IMG/VR virus record: IMGVR_UViG_3300036770_008711 | Span: 1 to 37,934 of that record | Direction: 5' to 3' (one strand) | DNA length: 37,934 nucleotides | Origin: a virus | In this document: one piece after another, positions 7,348 to 16,346 of the stretch | Layout: every line of letters starts with the position of its first letter | Position numbering within the stretch: the stretch's first letter is position 1 | Program-made: the position numbers and the translations under genes | The notes under the pieces: model-generated | Told to the model about the DNA's origin: nothing | What the model saw: only the letters and a program-made list of their open reading frames with translations | Databases searched by the model: none

Positions 7348-10300
7348 GCCTGCCTCCGCTGCGCAAAGATCATGTCCTGGGTGCGCTGCTGGTCATCTTG
7401 TATCGAGGCCATTTGGCGCTGCAGTGCAGCATTCGCTGCGCGCTGCTCGTCCAGCTGCTGCTGCAACAGCTCAACTACAGCACGATTGGTTTCATCACTC
7501 CCGGCATTGCTGGTGGCTGCTGGTGGCGGCGCCGGCGGGTTAATGATGATGATTGGCGGTTCGATTTTGCCAATGGCATCCACAACCGACGCAAACCCAT
7601 TTTGCAGCGTGGCCAATTGATTATCGCGTTGTAAGGCAGCGGCTGCTTCAAGTGTCGCCAGGGCGGCCTGTAGGTCGGTCAGCTCAGTGATAGCACCTTG
7701 TTGCAGCTCCAACTGTTTCGCCTGGTACGCGGCCAGTTCCGCCTTGGCTTTCTCTTCTGCTTTGGCTTTCTCTTCTGCCGCTTTTTTCTCAAGCTCAGTC
7801 AGCACTTTTTGCAGCTCTTCCAACTCCGCAATGGTGTCGGACTGCATGCTGATCGATGCGCTGTAGTACTGCTGAGTCGGGCGCGGTACCGAGTTGTCGC
7901 TGCCGTTGGCCATGCCACTAAAACTGCGATATGCGGCCTGCACCTCTTTGAAAATGGCCGAGTATTCCGAGCTGCCGCTGGCATAGTAATTTTTAGCCAC
8001 GTCCAGGTAACTTGAGCCAGCCGACTGCAGGTCGCGCATGGCATCCATGTCGCCGCCTTTGGCGCGAACCAAGAGCTGTGTGAATTGTTTTTGCGCCTGG
8101 TTAAATTGCTCGCCCATTAAGGCCGGCGAGTAGTCAGAGAGCAGCAACGCATCGGCCGCAGAGAGCAGCTGGCGCGCTGCATCACGCAGGGCGTTGTATG
8201 CGGCTAAATCCGCCTCATACCGGGACTCTGCGGCTTGCTGCAGTTGCTGATTGGCCGCCAGTTCCGCGTTATAGCGATCGACAATCGCTTGCTGCAGAGC
8301 GCCGACAACATTGATTTGCTCCAGCACGCTGCCAACCCCGAGTTTGGCGCGCAGTTCACTGATATTGCCTTTCTGATAACCGACTTCATTCCAGCCACTA
8401 CCCTGGCGGCGGATATCTAAAATCGCGGCGGAAATAGAGCTTCGCACGCTGGCCAGTGATGATGTCAGCTCGCCCCAGCTGGCGTTCAGGCTATCGAGTG
8501 CCGCCTGCGCTTGCTGCATCAGCAGGTTATTGGCGCTGATGTCGGCCTGATACCGGCTGACGATGGCGCCCTGCAGGTTCTGGATGGCTTTGATTTGGGC
8601 GGTGATGTCGCCGGTACCGAGCTGGCCACGTAGCTGTTTGACCTGGCCACTCTGATAGGCCGATTCATCCCAGCCCGCGCCCTGGCGGCGAATGTCCAAA
8701 ATCGCATTGCCAATGCCGGCACTCGCCGTGTGGATACTATCCACCAGCTGCTTAAAGGTGTTGTTGATGTCGGCTGTTGCTTTTTCCAGCTCTGCGGCAA
8801 TCAACGCGGCCCGCTTACGGTCATACAGAATTTCCAGCAGGCTGGTATCTGCACCCAGTTCTGCCGCTTCTTTGATTTGCGCGTCGTACCAGGCTTTTAA
8901 ATCAAACAGGCTCTTTTGCAGGTCGGTCATATCGAGCTTGGCCAACTCGTCGCCGATGGATTGGTTGAACCCGGCCAGCTCCCGCGCCTTGCGCTCTTGC
9001 TGGTCATAGAACTGATCCATTGCCGGTACCAAAGCCATCAGCGCCGCAAACATGCGCTGTCCAGCGTCGGTCGTTAAATCCAAGCTATCGACTAGCGCCT
9101 TAAAGCCCTCGCGACTTTGTGGCATGGCAATGCCAAGGCTTGCAAACTGTGCGGCAGCAGATTTGGTGATGGCAGCCAGCTGCTCTTGCTCAGAGTAGAA
9201 CTCGGCAAAATAGTCTGCAGTCGCACTCTGGAACTGTTCAATGCCGCCCATCAGTTCAATAATGGATTGCGCAACTTCCAACTCAATGGTCTTGGTGACG
9301 CCGGCGAACCGGCCAAGCTGCAGACCCAGATTATCCAGCGCCGAGTTAAACACGGCTTGTTCCTGGGCAACCCGGATCAAGGTGTCATATAACCCTTCGC
9401 CCATTTGTTGAAACTCAGCGATACCTGGCACCAGGTACTGCACCATTAAATCGCCTTGCTGGCTGAACATCGCCTGCAGCTCTTTTTCGATTTCGTCGCC
9501 TTTGAGGTCTTTAAACGACAGCGCCGGCAAGTTGATGACAAACGATTCCAGCGTTTTGTTGGTTTGCAGACCAAGCAGGTTGACTGCTTCGGTGACGGAC
9601 TCGCCCATGTGGGCAAAGATGCGGGCAAATTCAGTACGCAGCGCGTTATCGACGTCGCGATATTCGGTGGATTCGCTCGATGATTTACTCAGGCCAAACA
9701 GCTTTTTCTTGGTCGTTTTAATGACGTCGTAGACGGTCGCATTCATCAAACCACTGCTGATGATATCGCCCAGTTCCTGCGCCGCAAAGCTCAGGCCACT
9801 GTCGACCAGTTCAGTCTTTTTGCTGCCGAACAAGCCGCCCAGCAGCTTATTGGTGAGGCCGCCGACCAGACCGCCGAGCAGCTTATCAGCCACTAAACCA
9901 ATGACACCGCCCCCAACCATCGACGCCAAGCCGCTACCCAGTTGCAGGTTGTATTCTTTGCCCAGTTCACCTGGATAGCTGGATTCGTTGAATTTGCCAT
10001 AGCTGGCCACCAGGTTGACGGCCAGACTTTTAATGCCGGCAGAGAGTTCGCGGATGCTGCCGTTAATCGAGCGCAGCTCTGCGTATTGGTCCAGCTCTAA
10101 ATCCTCGATACGGCCAAGGGCATTGGCGATAGATTCAGATTTGGCGCTGTCATCACCAAGGACGGTGCCGGTGCCCTGGGATTTCTGCCGGTCTTCGGCG
10201 CTGACACCGCCGCCACCGGCAGAGCCGCTAAACACACCAAGGCCAGCCATCAACGCTGCCATGGCAGCAATCCGGGCAAAGGCAGAATATGGGTCGCCGC

Positions 10301-12965
10301 CGCCCTGGTTGGTAATTGCGGTCAGCGCATTTGCTGCCGCTTTTTTTAATGCCAACGCTGTTTCAATAGCCGCAAAAGTCACTTCCAGCTTGTGCAGTAC
10401 CTGGCGGCCTTTGCTCTGCTCAGAAAACATCTTGCTGGCCGCGCCGGCTAAAGTGGCATAGTTGCCCATCTGCAGCCGGGCTTGGTCTTCCAGCAGTTTG
10501 CGCTCTGTGCTATCAGCTTTCTCCAGGGCTTTGGTGCGTTTTGCCGGGTCGACTTCTTTTTCTGCCTTTTTACGGGCTTCGCTGAGCGTCAAAAACTTCT
10601 TGGTAAATTCATCCTGCTGTTCAGCCATGCGGGCAAACTGGTCCGCCACAGAACCAAAGCTATCGACTAAGGCATTGCCGACTGAGCTTCCGGCATCACC
10701 GATTTTGGTCAGGCCATCCAGCAGTTCGTCATAACTGCCATCGGTTAAATACTTGCGAACATCCAGCTGTTCATTGAGTAAACGCTGGCGCTCAATTTCA
10801 TTGTCGAGCTGCTTAATCACCGCCGGATCCGTCACTTTCAAATCGCGGATCATCTTCTGCAGCTGATACTCTTTTTCGCCTTTGGTGAGGCGAATTTGCA
10901 GCAGGTCGTTTTCGGCCTTCAGTGCTTTAAGGGCGTCACCCTGGGTTTTGGTCTGATTGATCTGCCGCTGCAGCGCCAGAGTGTCCTGTAGCAGTTTCAG
11001 CTGCTTCGGATCTGTGACTTTCTGGCCGCTAATTGCTTTTTGCAGCTCATACTCGGCTTCGCCCTGGGACAGGCGAACCTGCTGCAGGCGCACTTCTTCT
11101 TTCAGGCCGGTCAGATACTTGTCGTTGGCGGCTAATCGCTGCGAGGCTTCCGCAGTTTTGAAAAACTGTTTAATGGCTGTTTCAGCGTCTTTAGGCAGCG
11201 TTGTCGCTTCTTTAAACTGGGTTTTAAACAGCTCTAAATCAATGCCAGACAAAGCGCGGCCACTGGCGTCTACAGCCTGCGCATTGAGCATTTGGGCGTT
11301 GTAGAGTTTGAGCAGCTCATCTGAGGCGTTGGCGGCACTTTCGGCAAATGGATCTGTGGCGCCGGAGAAGTCAAAGAACAACTGAGCCAGTTTTTCACTG
11401 TCATCCATCAGCACTTTTTGTGTAGCTGATAATTCGGCCAGCTCGCGCTTCAGGTCGCCCATTTCCCGATATGCTTTTTGGGCTTTATTGCTACCAGGTG
11501 CGCCGTCGATAACCTTGCGGTTCTCAGCCATCTTTTTCGTGATTTCGGCAATGCGATCAGCATTCGTGGCCAGCTCTTTGGTATTGCTGGCCACCGCTTT
11601 CTGGATGTTCGATTTTGAGACTTCACCATAGGCGCCAGAAAGTTTGCTTAAGCGCTCAGTCAGCAAGTCTGCCCTTTCCGCGCCTAAATCACTGTTCTTG
11701 GCAAATTCATAAATGGCAAATCCAGCCAGTACCGCAAGACCAATCGGACCGCCCAGCAAGGCCATCGCTCTGCTGGCAGCAGCACTGGCGATACCAAGCG
11801 ACGTAATTCGTCCGGTAGCAACTCCCGCAGCTGTTGAGACACCCATAAGTGCAGCAGTTTTCTGCAACAAAGTCAGCGTCAGGCCCGCAGACGTCGCACC
11901 GATCGCTTTAAGACCGATGTTGTAGCGTGACAAAAAGAGCAGAGCGCTCGCGCCGCCGGCGATGGCCAGCAAAGTTGCAGACGCGTTCTGCAGCTCAGAC
12001 GCACTCATGCCGTCCAATGTTTTGGAAATAGACACCAACACATCTGCCCAGGCCTGTGTCGCGCCGGTGACCTCGTCAACCCGACTTAGGGCAGCATTGA
12101 AGCTGTTGTCGAGCATGGTGCCAGCACGGCCAACACTGACCGGCATTTTGCCAAACTGCTTTTCAATTTCTGGCAACTGCACCAGGATTGATTTGAGTAC
12201 ATCATCTGATAACAGCTTGCCTTCCAGCACCAGCTTGCGCAGATCGCCAAGGCCCAGCTCATTTTCAGATTTGCCGATATCATCCATCCCCTTGCCAATG
12301 CGGCTGGCCACTTCAGGGATATTTTCCAGCAGTGAATTGAATTCCTCGGCCCGCAGTACGCCACCCGACAAACCCTGACTTAATTGCATCAGGCCCGCTT
12401 CTAATGCCGTGGTACTGGATCCGCCAATCACGCCCAGCTTTTGCACAGCATCGGTAAAATCCAGCATTTGGGCATTGGTAGCTTTAAGGTCTTTACGGCT
12501 GGTCGATAAGCGCTGAAACAGTTCAACCGTAGGCGCCAGGGCGGCGCCATTGCGCTGTGCAATGGCATACATCTCCGCGCTGACCGTGTTGTAATCGTTG
12601 GTCTCGGCCGTTGCTGTACGGATGCGTTGCTGCAGGACATTAAAATCATCGGCCCGCTCAATCAGGGCTTTGACACCGGCAAAAGACTGCAATGCGGCAA
12701 AAAGTACGGCACTGACGCCTGCCAGCGCCAACATCCGGCCATGCATAGAATCCAGCTCAGTCTTGGCCTGTTTTGCTTCCTGGCTTAGCTCATTTGCTTC
12801 CTGTGCAGTTTTCCCAATTCCAGCAGCAGCCTGACCACCAGCTTGACCCAACTGGCCCACTGCCTGACCGGCATTTCGACTAGCCTGAGTCACCGCAGAC
12901 AGGTCTTTGACCACCAGTTGACCGCCTTGGGTGGTCAACTTGAGTGCAAGTACTAAGTCATTCAT
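7344..12965 (-). CDS. Tail tape measure protein
   Basis: This 1873-residue protein is the largest gene in the window. An N-terminal domain (about 80-330) has the TMP pattern of long helices with a FNSLLENIPEVASRIG segment. Hydrophobic stretches lie near 340-430 (for example GGPIGLAVLAGFAIYEFA), then long coiled coils up to the C-terminus. Two kinds of internal repeat are visible: a KVTDP-containing coiled-coil unit near 660-760, and a unit of about 95 residues containing DIRRQGxGW and LRxxLGxG (at about 1425 and 1520). The length implies a long tail, on the order of 280 nm by the usual 1.5 angstrom per residue rule. It follows the chaperone pair, as expected for a siphovirus tail. Confidence 0.93.
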   Translation of the reverse strand: MNDLVLALKLTTQGGQLVVKDLSAVTQASRNAGQAVGQLGQAGGQAAAGIGKTAQEANELSQEAKQAKTELDSMHGRMLALAGVSAVLFAALQSFAGVKALIERADDFNVLQQRIRTATAETNDYNTVSAEMYAIAQRNGAALAPTVELFQRLSTSRKDLKATNAQMLDFTDAVQKLGVIGGSSTTALEAGLMQLSQGLSGGVLRAEEFNSLLENIPEVASRIGKGMDDIGKSENELGLGDLRKLVLEGKLLSDDVLKSILVQLPEIEKQFGKMPVSVGRAGTMLDNSFNAALSRVDEVTGATQAWADVLVSISKTLDGMSASELQNASATLLAIAGGASALLFLSRYNIGLKAIGATSAGLTLTLLQKTAALMGVSTAAGVATGRITSLGIASAAASRAMALLGGPIGLAVLAGFAIYEFAKNSDLGAERADLLTERLSKLSGAYGEVSKSNIQKAVASNTKELATNADRIAEITKKMAENRKVIDGAPGSNKAQKAYREMGDLKRELAELSATQKVLMDDSEKLAQLFFDFSGATDPFAESAANASDELLKLYNAQMLNAQAVDASGRALSGIDLELFKTQFKEATTLPKDAETAIKQFFKTAEASQRLAANDKYLTGLKEEVRLQQVRLSQGEAEYELQKAISGQKVTDPKQLKLLQDTLALQRQINQTKTQGDALKALKAENDLLQIRLTKGEKEYQLQKMIRDLKVTDPAVIKQLDNEIERQRLLNEQLDVRKYLTDGSYDELLDGLTKIGDAGSSVGNALVDSFGSVADQFARMAEQQDEFTKKFLTLSEARKKAEKEVDPAKRTKALEKADSTERKLLEDQARLQMGNYATLAGAASKMFSEQSKGRQVLHKLEVTFAAIETALALKKAAANALTAITNQGGGDPYSAFARIAAMAALMAGLGVFSGSAGGGGVSAEDRQKSQGTGTVLGDDSAKSESIANALGRIEDLELDQYAELRSINGSIRELSAGIKSLAVNLVASYGKFNESSYPGELGKEYNLQLGSGLASMVGGGVIGLVADKLLGGLVGGLTNKLLGGLFGSKKTELVDSGLSFAAQELGDIISSGLMNATVYDVIKTTKKKLFGLSKSSSESTEYRDVDNALRTEFARIFAHMGESVTEAVNLLGLQTNKTLESFVINLPALSFKDLKGDEIEKELQAMFSQQGDLMVQYLVPGIAEFQQMGEGLYDTLIRVAQEQAVFNSALDNLGLQLGRFAGVTKTIELEVAQSIIELMGGIEQFQSATADYFAEFYSEQEQLAAITKSAAAQFASLGIAMPQSREGFKALVDSLDLTTDAGQRMFAALMALVPAMDQFYDQQERKARELAGFNQSIGDELAKLDMTDLQKSLFDLKAWYDAQIKEAAELGADTSLLEILYDRKRAALIAAELEKATADINNTFKQLVDSIHTASAGIGNAILDIRRQGAGWDESAYQSGQVKQLRGQLGTGDITAQIKAIQNLQGAIVSRYQADISANNLLMQQAQAALDSLNASWGELTSSLASVRSSISAAILDIRRQGSGWNEVGYQKGNISELRAKLGVGSVLEQINVVGALQQAIVDRYNAELAANQQLQQAAESRYEADLAAYNALRDAARQLLSAADALLLSDYSPALMGEQFNQAQKQFTQLLVRAKGGDMDAMRDLQSAGSSYLDVAKNYYASGSSEYSAIFKEVQAAYRSFSGMANGSDNSVPRPTQQYYSASISMQSDTIAELEELQKVLTELEKKAAEEKAKAEEKAKAELAAYQAKQLELQQGAITELTDLQAALATLEAAAALQRDNQLATLQNGFASVVDAIGKIEPPIIIINPPAPPPAATSNAGSDETNRAVVELLQQQLDEQRAANAALQRQMASIQDDQQRTQDMIFAQRRQA

Positions 12966-12998
12966 ACTGCTGCTACTTTCCCGGATAAGGTTAACGAC

Positions 12999-13082
12999 AT
13001 GAGTTTCTTAATTGCTGTGGGTATAGTGATTGTTCTGGTTGTGCTGGCCCTGTGGGCATTTATCTTCAAGTCACCGCGCTAA
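12999..13082 (+). CDS. Possible 27-residue membrane peptide, opposite strand
   Basis: In the 113 bp gap between the tape-measure gene and the DUF1799 gene, the opposite strand has an ATG-initiated ORF of 27 codons. It is preceded by a plausible ribosome binding site (AAGG, 8 bases upstream). The peptide is one hydrophobic helix (FLIAVGIVIVLVVLALWAFI) followed by a short basic end (FKSPR). It would be the only + strand gene in the structural region. The ORF ends over the stop codon of the chaperone gene. A chance ORF cannot be excluded at this length, but a clean transmembrane helix with a positive tail is not a typical chance product. Confidence 0.35.
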   Translation: MSFLIAVGIVIVLVVLALWAFIFKSPR

Positions 13083-13378
13083 GCGTTGTCTTGCCAGACT
13101 TTAAGCGCGGCGGCTTCCATCACTTGCAGCCCCTCCCAAACCCAGTTTTGATCGTCTAATTCCAACGCCTGAAAATCGGGCATTTTTGCTGACCGGACAT
13201 CAACTGATTGGTAATTAAGTCCGGTACGGATACCCGTCATTCCGGCATAGTTCCACTGAGTAGTGCAGGTAAAGAAAAGCCGGGTGGTGATTAGGTTGGC
13301 GGGTTGCACATCTGGGGTACCAGTGTCTTTGGCCACAACCTGATCAATCAGCTCCTGGGGAGCGCCTGCTTCCTGCAT
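13079..13378 (-). CDS. Tail assembly chaperone, C-terminal (GT-like) part, DUF1799
   Basis: The ORF encodes 99 residues from its first Met, with the DUF1799 pattern: TRLFFTCTTQWNYAGMTGIRTGLNY, here split by a typical TQW motif, and LQVMEAAALKVW at the end. The same frame stays open upstream of this Met into the end of the preceding gene and is the -1 frame relative to it. It is therefore most likely translated as the C-terminal extension of that gene by ribosomal frameshifting (see the slippery site). A separately initiated product is unlikely because no convincing ribosome binding site precedes the Met. Confidence 0.7.
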   Translation of the reverse strand: MQEAGAPQELIDQVVAKDTGTPDVQPANLITTRLFFTCTTQWNYAGMTGIRTGLNYQSVDVRSAKMPDFQALELDDQNWVWEGLQVMEAAALKVWQDNA

Positions 13379-13887
13379 GCGCCTTGTAACTTCATCCGTT
13401 TTATTTACTGCCCCGGCCGCCCACCACTGCGCTACTTCTTGGAGTTTTTTACCAGCAGTTCTCCAGTGCGGGCTTTGTTGTATGTGTCTTCAACTGCGTC
13501 GCGGATCTCTCGCACATTCAAAAGCTCTGCAATCACATCAGGTGTGATTTCTGCATCTGTCTGGCCATCAGCTGCGATAAACGGAAACGGATGCTCCGGG
13601 TGTTTTTCGATACCCAGGACATAACTTTTGGTCTGCGCCAGGCTTTCGTTCAGTAGTTCATCCAGCGGCGCATCTTCGGCGCGCAGCTGCTGCACACGTT
13701 GCAAGTTCTGCCGAGCTTCGTCTGCAGGGATCGAACGAAAACGGGCGATAAAATGCAATGAGTCGTATTGCATCGCGCCCTTAGCGTCGACACTGTCACT
13801 TGGCAATTTCACTTCGACTGGGGCTTTAAACTGGCGCTGCTGCAAGGCTGCAACTTGAAAACGTTTTTGTGGTGTTGGAGTTGTCAT
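13079..13887 (-). CDS. Frameshifted G-GT-type tail chaperone fusion
   Basis: Reading from the ATG at 13887 and slipping back one base at the A AAA AAC site (13450-13444) continues without a stop through KKLQEVAQWWAAGAV into the DUF1799 ORF and ends at 13079. The fusion is 269 residues. In lambda and many other siphophages the short and long chaperone products are both needed for tape-measure assembly. Here they sit directly upstream of the tape measure, as expected. The frames and the heptamer are seen directly; the slippage itself is inferred. Confidence 0.75.
13432..13887 (-). CDS. Tail assembly chaperone, N-terminal (G-like) protein
   Basis: This 151-residue protein lies between the tail tube gene and the tape measure, the standard place of the G chaperone. 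It begins with a short basic, Gln-rich segment, has a beta-type domain (DSLHFIARFRS) and ends in a helical acidic region followed by the Lys-rich tail LLVKNSKK, which is encoded over the slippery sequence. It would bind the tape-measure protein during tail assembly and be absent from the mature virion. Confidence 0.75.
   Translation of the reverse strand: MTTPTPQKRFQVAALQQRQFKAPVEVKLPSDSVDAKGAMQYDSLHFIARFRSIPADEARQNLQRVQQLRAEDAPLDELLNESLAQTKSYVLGIEKHPEHPFPFIAADGQTDAEITPDVIAELLNVREIRDAVEDTYNKARTGELLVKNSKK
13444..13450 (-). other. -1 ribosomal frameshift slippery heptamer
   Basis: On the minus strand the codons GTA AAA AAC contain A AAA AAC, a canonical X XXY YYZ slippery heptamer, 9 bases before the zero-frame stop TAG. 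The downstream ORF is in the -1 frame and open across the junction. A GC-rich stretch (GTGGGCGGCCGGGGC) follows and could form a stimulatory structure. Confidence 0.8.
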
Positions 13888-13923
13888 GGGAACCTCTGTT
13901 TTTTAAATGCTGAAATGTCTTTT

Positions 13924-13949
13924 AAAAGCCGGGCATCCTTGCCCAGGCT
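13924..13949 (-). terminator. Hairpin with short U tract after tail tube gene
   Basis: Just after the tail tube stop codon, the transcript can form a stem AGCCTGGGCA / TGCCCGGCT (one bulge, 4-base loop) followed by TTTT. It may lower transcription between the highly expressed tube gene and the chaperone genes, or act as an RNA 3'-end stabiliser. The T tract is short, so termination would be partial. Confidence 0.55.
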
Positions 13950-13955
13950 CAAGAG

Positions 13956-14903
13956 TTATTTGGTAACGAGGGTGTAATCGCTGTTTTTCGTCAACGGACG
14001 GATACTGAGCTTGATATCGAGATAGAGCTTGCCGGCATCCTTACGTCGACTGACGCTACCAAGCTGCAGATTTGGGAAGTTCAGCAGCAGAATATTGGCA
14101 ACATCAGCAACCTTGCCGCGCTGATAGGTCAACGCGCCCTGGTCACCGTTCTTCGCTTTGGTCCACCAGTTGATGGTCGCGATTGGCGGCTCGACAATTG
14201 AGATGTCGACAGTGCCTTTACGTGAGTCAAAAGCAATTTCTTCCTGGTTGGTCACATGCATGTGGCTGAAGACGTTGCCGAAACTGATCGTCATGTTTGC
14301 CATGCCCACGGCCTGCCCAAACAGCGTCATCGTTTCTACGGTGTTCGCAGCGGTATGCATTGGCGTCGTTAAACCAGACCAATCCACAACAGGCAGAGTA
14401 CCCGCCGTCACTGGCCCGTTATCCAGCCCCATGAATTCAAATTCGTAATAGTCTAAAGAACCGACTTTACTGACGAACTTGACTGATCCGCGCACGCCGG
14501 TCAGCTTATGCAGCACACCTGCGGTACCGCCGATGTAGTAATAAATAGTGCCGTGTTCGTGACTGTCCGTAGCCGGCGCATAAGTCACACTGGTGGTCGC
14601 AGTCACGGTCTCACTGTTGCCACACAGGCGCAGCAATTTACCGTTGGGTGTTGGGACATCTTTACCCGACGAACCGCGGACATAAGCTTTGAAGCTGATT
14701 TTCTGATAACCACCCGTTGTTTTTTCGGACTGACCACCAGGGAAACCCAGCGCTTCATTCATCGTTTCTTTGGTGTATTCAGTGCTGTAATTCACGTCAA
14801 ACACAGCAACAGCATCAGCGGCAAGTAACGCGACATCGGCACCATAAGCACCGGAACTGACCTTCACCAACACGTATTCTTCTTCAGCACGTAATGCAGG
14901 CAT
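13956..14903 (-). CDS. Major tail tube protein (siphovirus type)
   Basis: This 315-residue protein is preceded by the gp35-gp38-type connector genes and followed by the chaperone pair. It has the layout of tail tube proteins: an N-terminal beta-barrel part (about 10-180) and a C-terminal half rich in beta strands, ending in GKLYLDIKLSIRPLTKNSDYTLV. Mu itself has a sheath (L) and a tube (M) at this position. Only one protein, much longer than Mu M, is present here, which is one reason to call the tail non-contractile. It starts a few bases after the small upstream gene. Confidence 0.8.
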   Translation of the reverse strand: MPALRAEEEYVLVKVSSGAYGADVALLAADAVAVFDVNYSTEYTKETMNEALGFPGGQSEKTTGGYQKISFKAYVRGSSGKDVPTPNGKLLRLCGNSETVTATTSVTYAPATDSHEHGTIYYYIGGTAGVLHKLTGVRGSVKFVSKVGSLDYYEFEFMGLDNGPVTAGTLPVVDWSGLTTPMHTAANTVETMTLFGQAVGMANMTISFGNVFSHMHVTNQEEIAFDSRKGTVDISIVEPPIATINWWTKAKNGDQGALTYQRGKVADVANILLLNFPNLQLGSVSRRKDAGKLYLDIKLSIRPLTKNSDYTLVTK

Positions 14904-14905
14904 TT

Positions 14906-15046
14906 TTAATCTCCGCTTGGTTCTGGATCTGTCACTTCATCTTCTGTGACAGGCACCGGTACACCATTAATTAGTTGAAAACGACCACCACCTGCAGGCG
15001 GGGTAAACGGTGCCGGCTCAGCCGGCAGGTCTTTTGATTTAGCCAT
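14906..15046 (-). CDS. Small gp38-position protein
   Basis: This 46-residue ORF starts with ATG at 15046, preceded by an excellent ribosome binding site (AGGAG, 6 bases upstream) that lies inside the end of the gp37-like gene. The protein starts MAKSKDLPAEPAPFTPPAGG, has a single beta-like segment (RFQLINGVPVPV) and an acidic C-terminus. It occupies the place of Mu gp38 (DUF2635), a small protein between the connector genes and the tail tube or sheath. Similarity to that family is not clear from the sequence alone. Confidence 0.65.
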   Translation of the reverse strand: MAKSKDLPAEPAPFTPPAGGGRFQLINGVPVPVTEDEVTDPEPSGD

Positions 15047-15049
15047 CTT

Positions 15050-15487
15050 TTACTCCTGGTGCACCCGCACCATAGTTTTGAATCGGTACAGCATCCAAAG
15101 GGTGTTTTCTTTGATGCCGATAGGTTCTGCCCGGGTTATTTCGATGCGGTCTGCATCAGGCGTAGGCGTTCTCCCCAGCAGGCATGCCGTGATGTTCTTT
15201 GTGGTCTGGTCCATCAATGCAGGGCCTTTTTCGCCTTTGGGGTCGTCCACCAGGCGAAGGCCAACCACCACACCAAATTCATACCGGCATTGCTGCAACA
15301 ACGGGCCAAGGTCTTGTGTGGCTTGCCCAAAGCCTGAAGGCAACGGGATGACATAAGCCTCAATGGGCCGCTTGATGCCTTCTTTCATGGCACTGGCCAC
15401 GCTAAACGCACTGCCTACTAATCCAAATGCCGCTTTGCCATCCACCGTGTAGGCGCTTAACAATCCGGCGATAGTTGCCAGTAACAT
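15050..15487 (-). CDS. Mu gp37-like protein, DUF1834 (head-tail connector)
   Basis: The protein has 145 residues, with an N-terminal helix followed by a beta-alpha arrangement (RYEFGVVVGLRL, DQTTKNITACLLGRTP, LWMLYRFKTMVRV) characteristic of the gp37/DUF1834 tail terminator-like proteins of Mu-like phages. It probably closes the tail or connects tail to head. Its ATG shares one base with the stop codon of the DUF1320 gene, so the two are translationally coupled. Confidence 0.8.
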   Translation of the reverse strand: MLLATIAGLLSAYTVDGKAAFGLVGSAFSVASAMKEGIKRPIEAYVIPLPSGFGQATQDLGPLLQQCRYEFGVVVGLRLVDDPKGEKGPALMDQTTKNITACLLGRTPTPDADRIEITRAEPIGIKENTLWMLYRFKTMVRVHQE

Positions 15488-15903
15488 CAGATAAACCCTT
15501 TGCTGGCGTCGCGGTGCCAGACGTTGCCACCGCTTTTGATTTCAATGGCTGCATCGGTGGCCGGCGTTGCCTGGCTGGTACTTAATCCCAGTGATGCTTT
15601 GCCGTCAGCCACGTCGCGTAACCAACGAACGGCAGCCAGGTAGCGCTCTTTGACCAGCTCCGGCACTGCATTGCGGTACAACGCATAACGGGTCAGGTCA
15701 GCGCAAATACCTGTCAGGATCACCGGTGCAACAGTCAATGGCAGTGTGTAGCGACCCGCCAGATAGCTGTCGATGGAAGCACTGGCGGTTGCCAGTTCTG
15801 CCTGGGCTATCGACTCATCCGGTCCAGTCCCGTCCGGATCAATCAGCTGATTAATCTCGTCCAGGCCAAAGCGAATGCGCAGTTCTGTCAGGTCGCAATA
15901 CAT
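15487..15903 (-). CDS. Mu gp36-like head-tail adaptor, DUF1320
   Basis: This 138-residue protein matches the DUF1320 pattern. It starts with YCDLTELRIRFGLDEINQL, followed by an IDSYLAGRYTLPL helix-turn, then ADLTRYALYRN, then YLAAVRWLRDVADGKASLGL. In Mu this is gp36, a helical head-completion or adaptor protein that binds under the portal. It overlaps both neighbours by one base, so the gp35-gp36-gp37 genes form one coupled unit. Confidence 0.88.
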   Translation of the reverse strand: MYCDLTELRIRFGLDEINQLIDPDGTGPDESIAQAELATASASIDSYLAGRYTLPLTVAPVILTGICADLTRYALYRNAVPELVKERYLAAVRWLRDVADGKASLGLSTSQATPATDAAIEIKSGGNVWHRDASKGFI

Positions 15904-16346
15904 CAGACGCTACCTGCCGCTTTGTAGGCGTCCCATGCACTGTCGCGCTCGCCGCCACTGACCGGACGGCCCAGCATTTTGCTTAAGGGATCCAGCTGTG
16001 GCTTGTTGCCCTGGGTAAAGTGGTCCGGGTTTGACGGGTCAAGCAGCGCAAAGGCTTCTGCCAGCGTGTTCACTGTCACCGTACTTTGCGTGCCGTCTGT
16101 TGTTGCGCCTTGACCGTTGCCAGCCAGCAACGACTGGATCGCGCTTGTGTCGACGCCATCTGGTATCTGGTCCGGAGTAACTTCACGTACGGACAGACGT
16201 TTTTCACCAATGATTTGTTGGTACTGGTCATCAGTAAGTTGTTCGGGCAGTAACGCGGTGCCTTTGTCGGTAAAGCCAAATCCGGCCCGTCGAAAGCTGT
16301 CTGCCAAAGCTGTCACCAACAGAATTTTTTTCGAAGTTATAGACAT
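15903..16346 (-). CDS. Mu gp35-like protein (FluMu HI1506-related)
   Basis: The start at 16346 (MSITSKKILLV) is chosen because GGAGA lies 7 bases upstream. The longer reading from 16367 would start within the stem-loop and lacks a site. The 147-residue protein has an N-terminal FluMu-type domain (AGFGFTDKGTALLPEQLTDDQYQQI) that wraps two helices, a Gly/Thr-rich linker, and a C-terminal helix (RPVSGGERDSAWDAYKAAGS). It lies between the major capsid gene and the gp36 adaptor, as in Mu and FluMu. It is thought to be a minor virion or decoration-type protein. Confidence 0.75.
   Translation of the reverse strand: MSITSKKILLVTALADSFRRAGFGFTDKGTALLPEQLTDDQYQQIIGEKRLSVREVTPDQIPDGVDTSAIQSLLAGNGQGATTDGTQSTVTVNTLAEAFALLDPSNPDHFTQGNKPQLDPLSKMLGRPVSGGERDSAWDAYKAAGSV

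Noticed and set aside
10015-10461. 148-codon + strand ORF
   Set aside because: It is antisense to the tape-measure gene and consists of Ser/Ala/Pro-rich shadow sequence.
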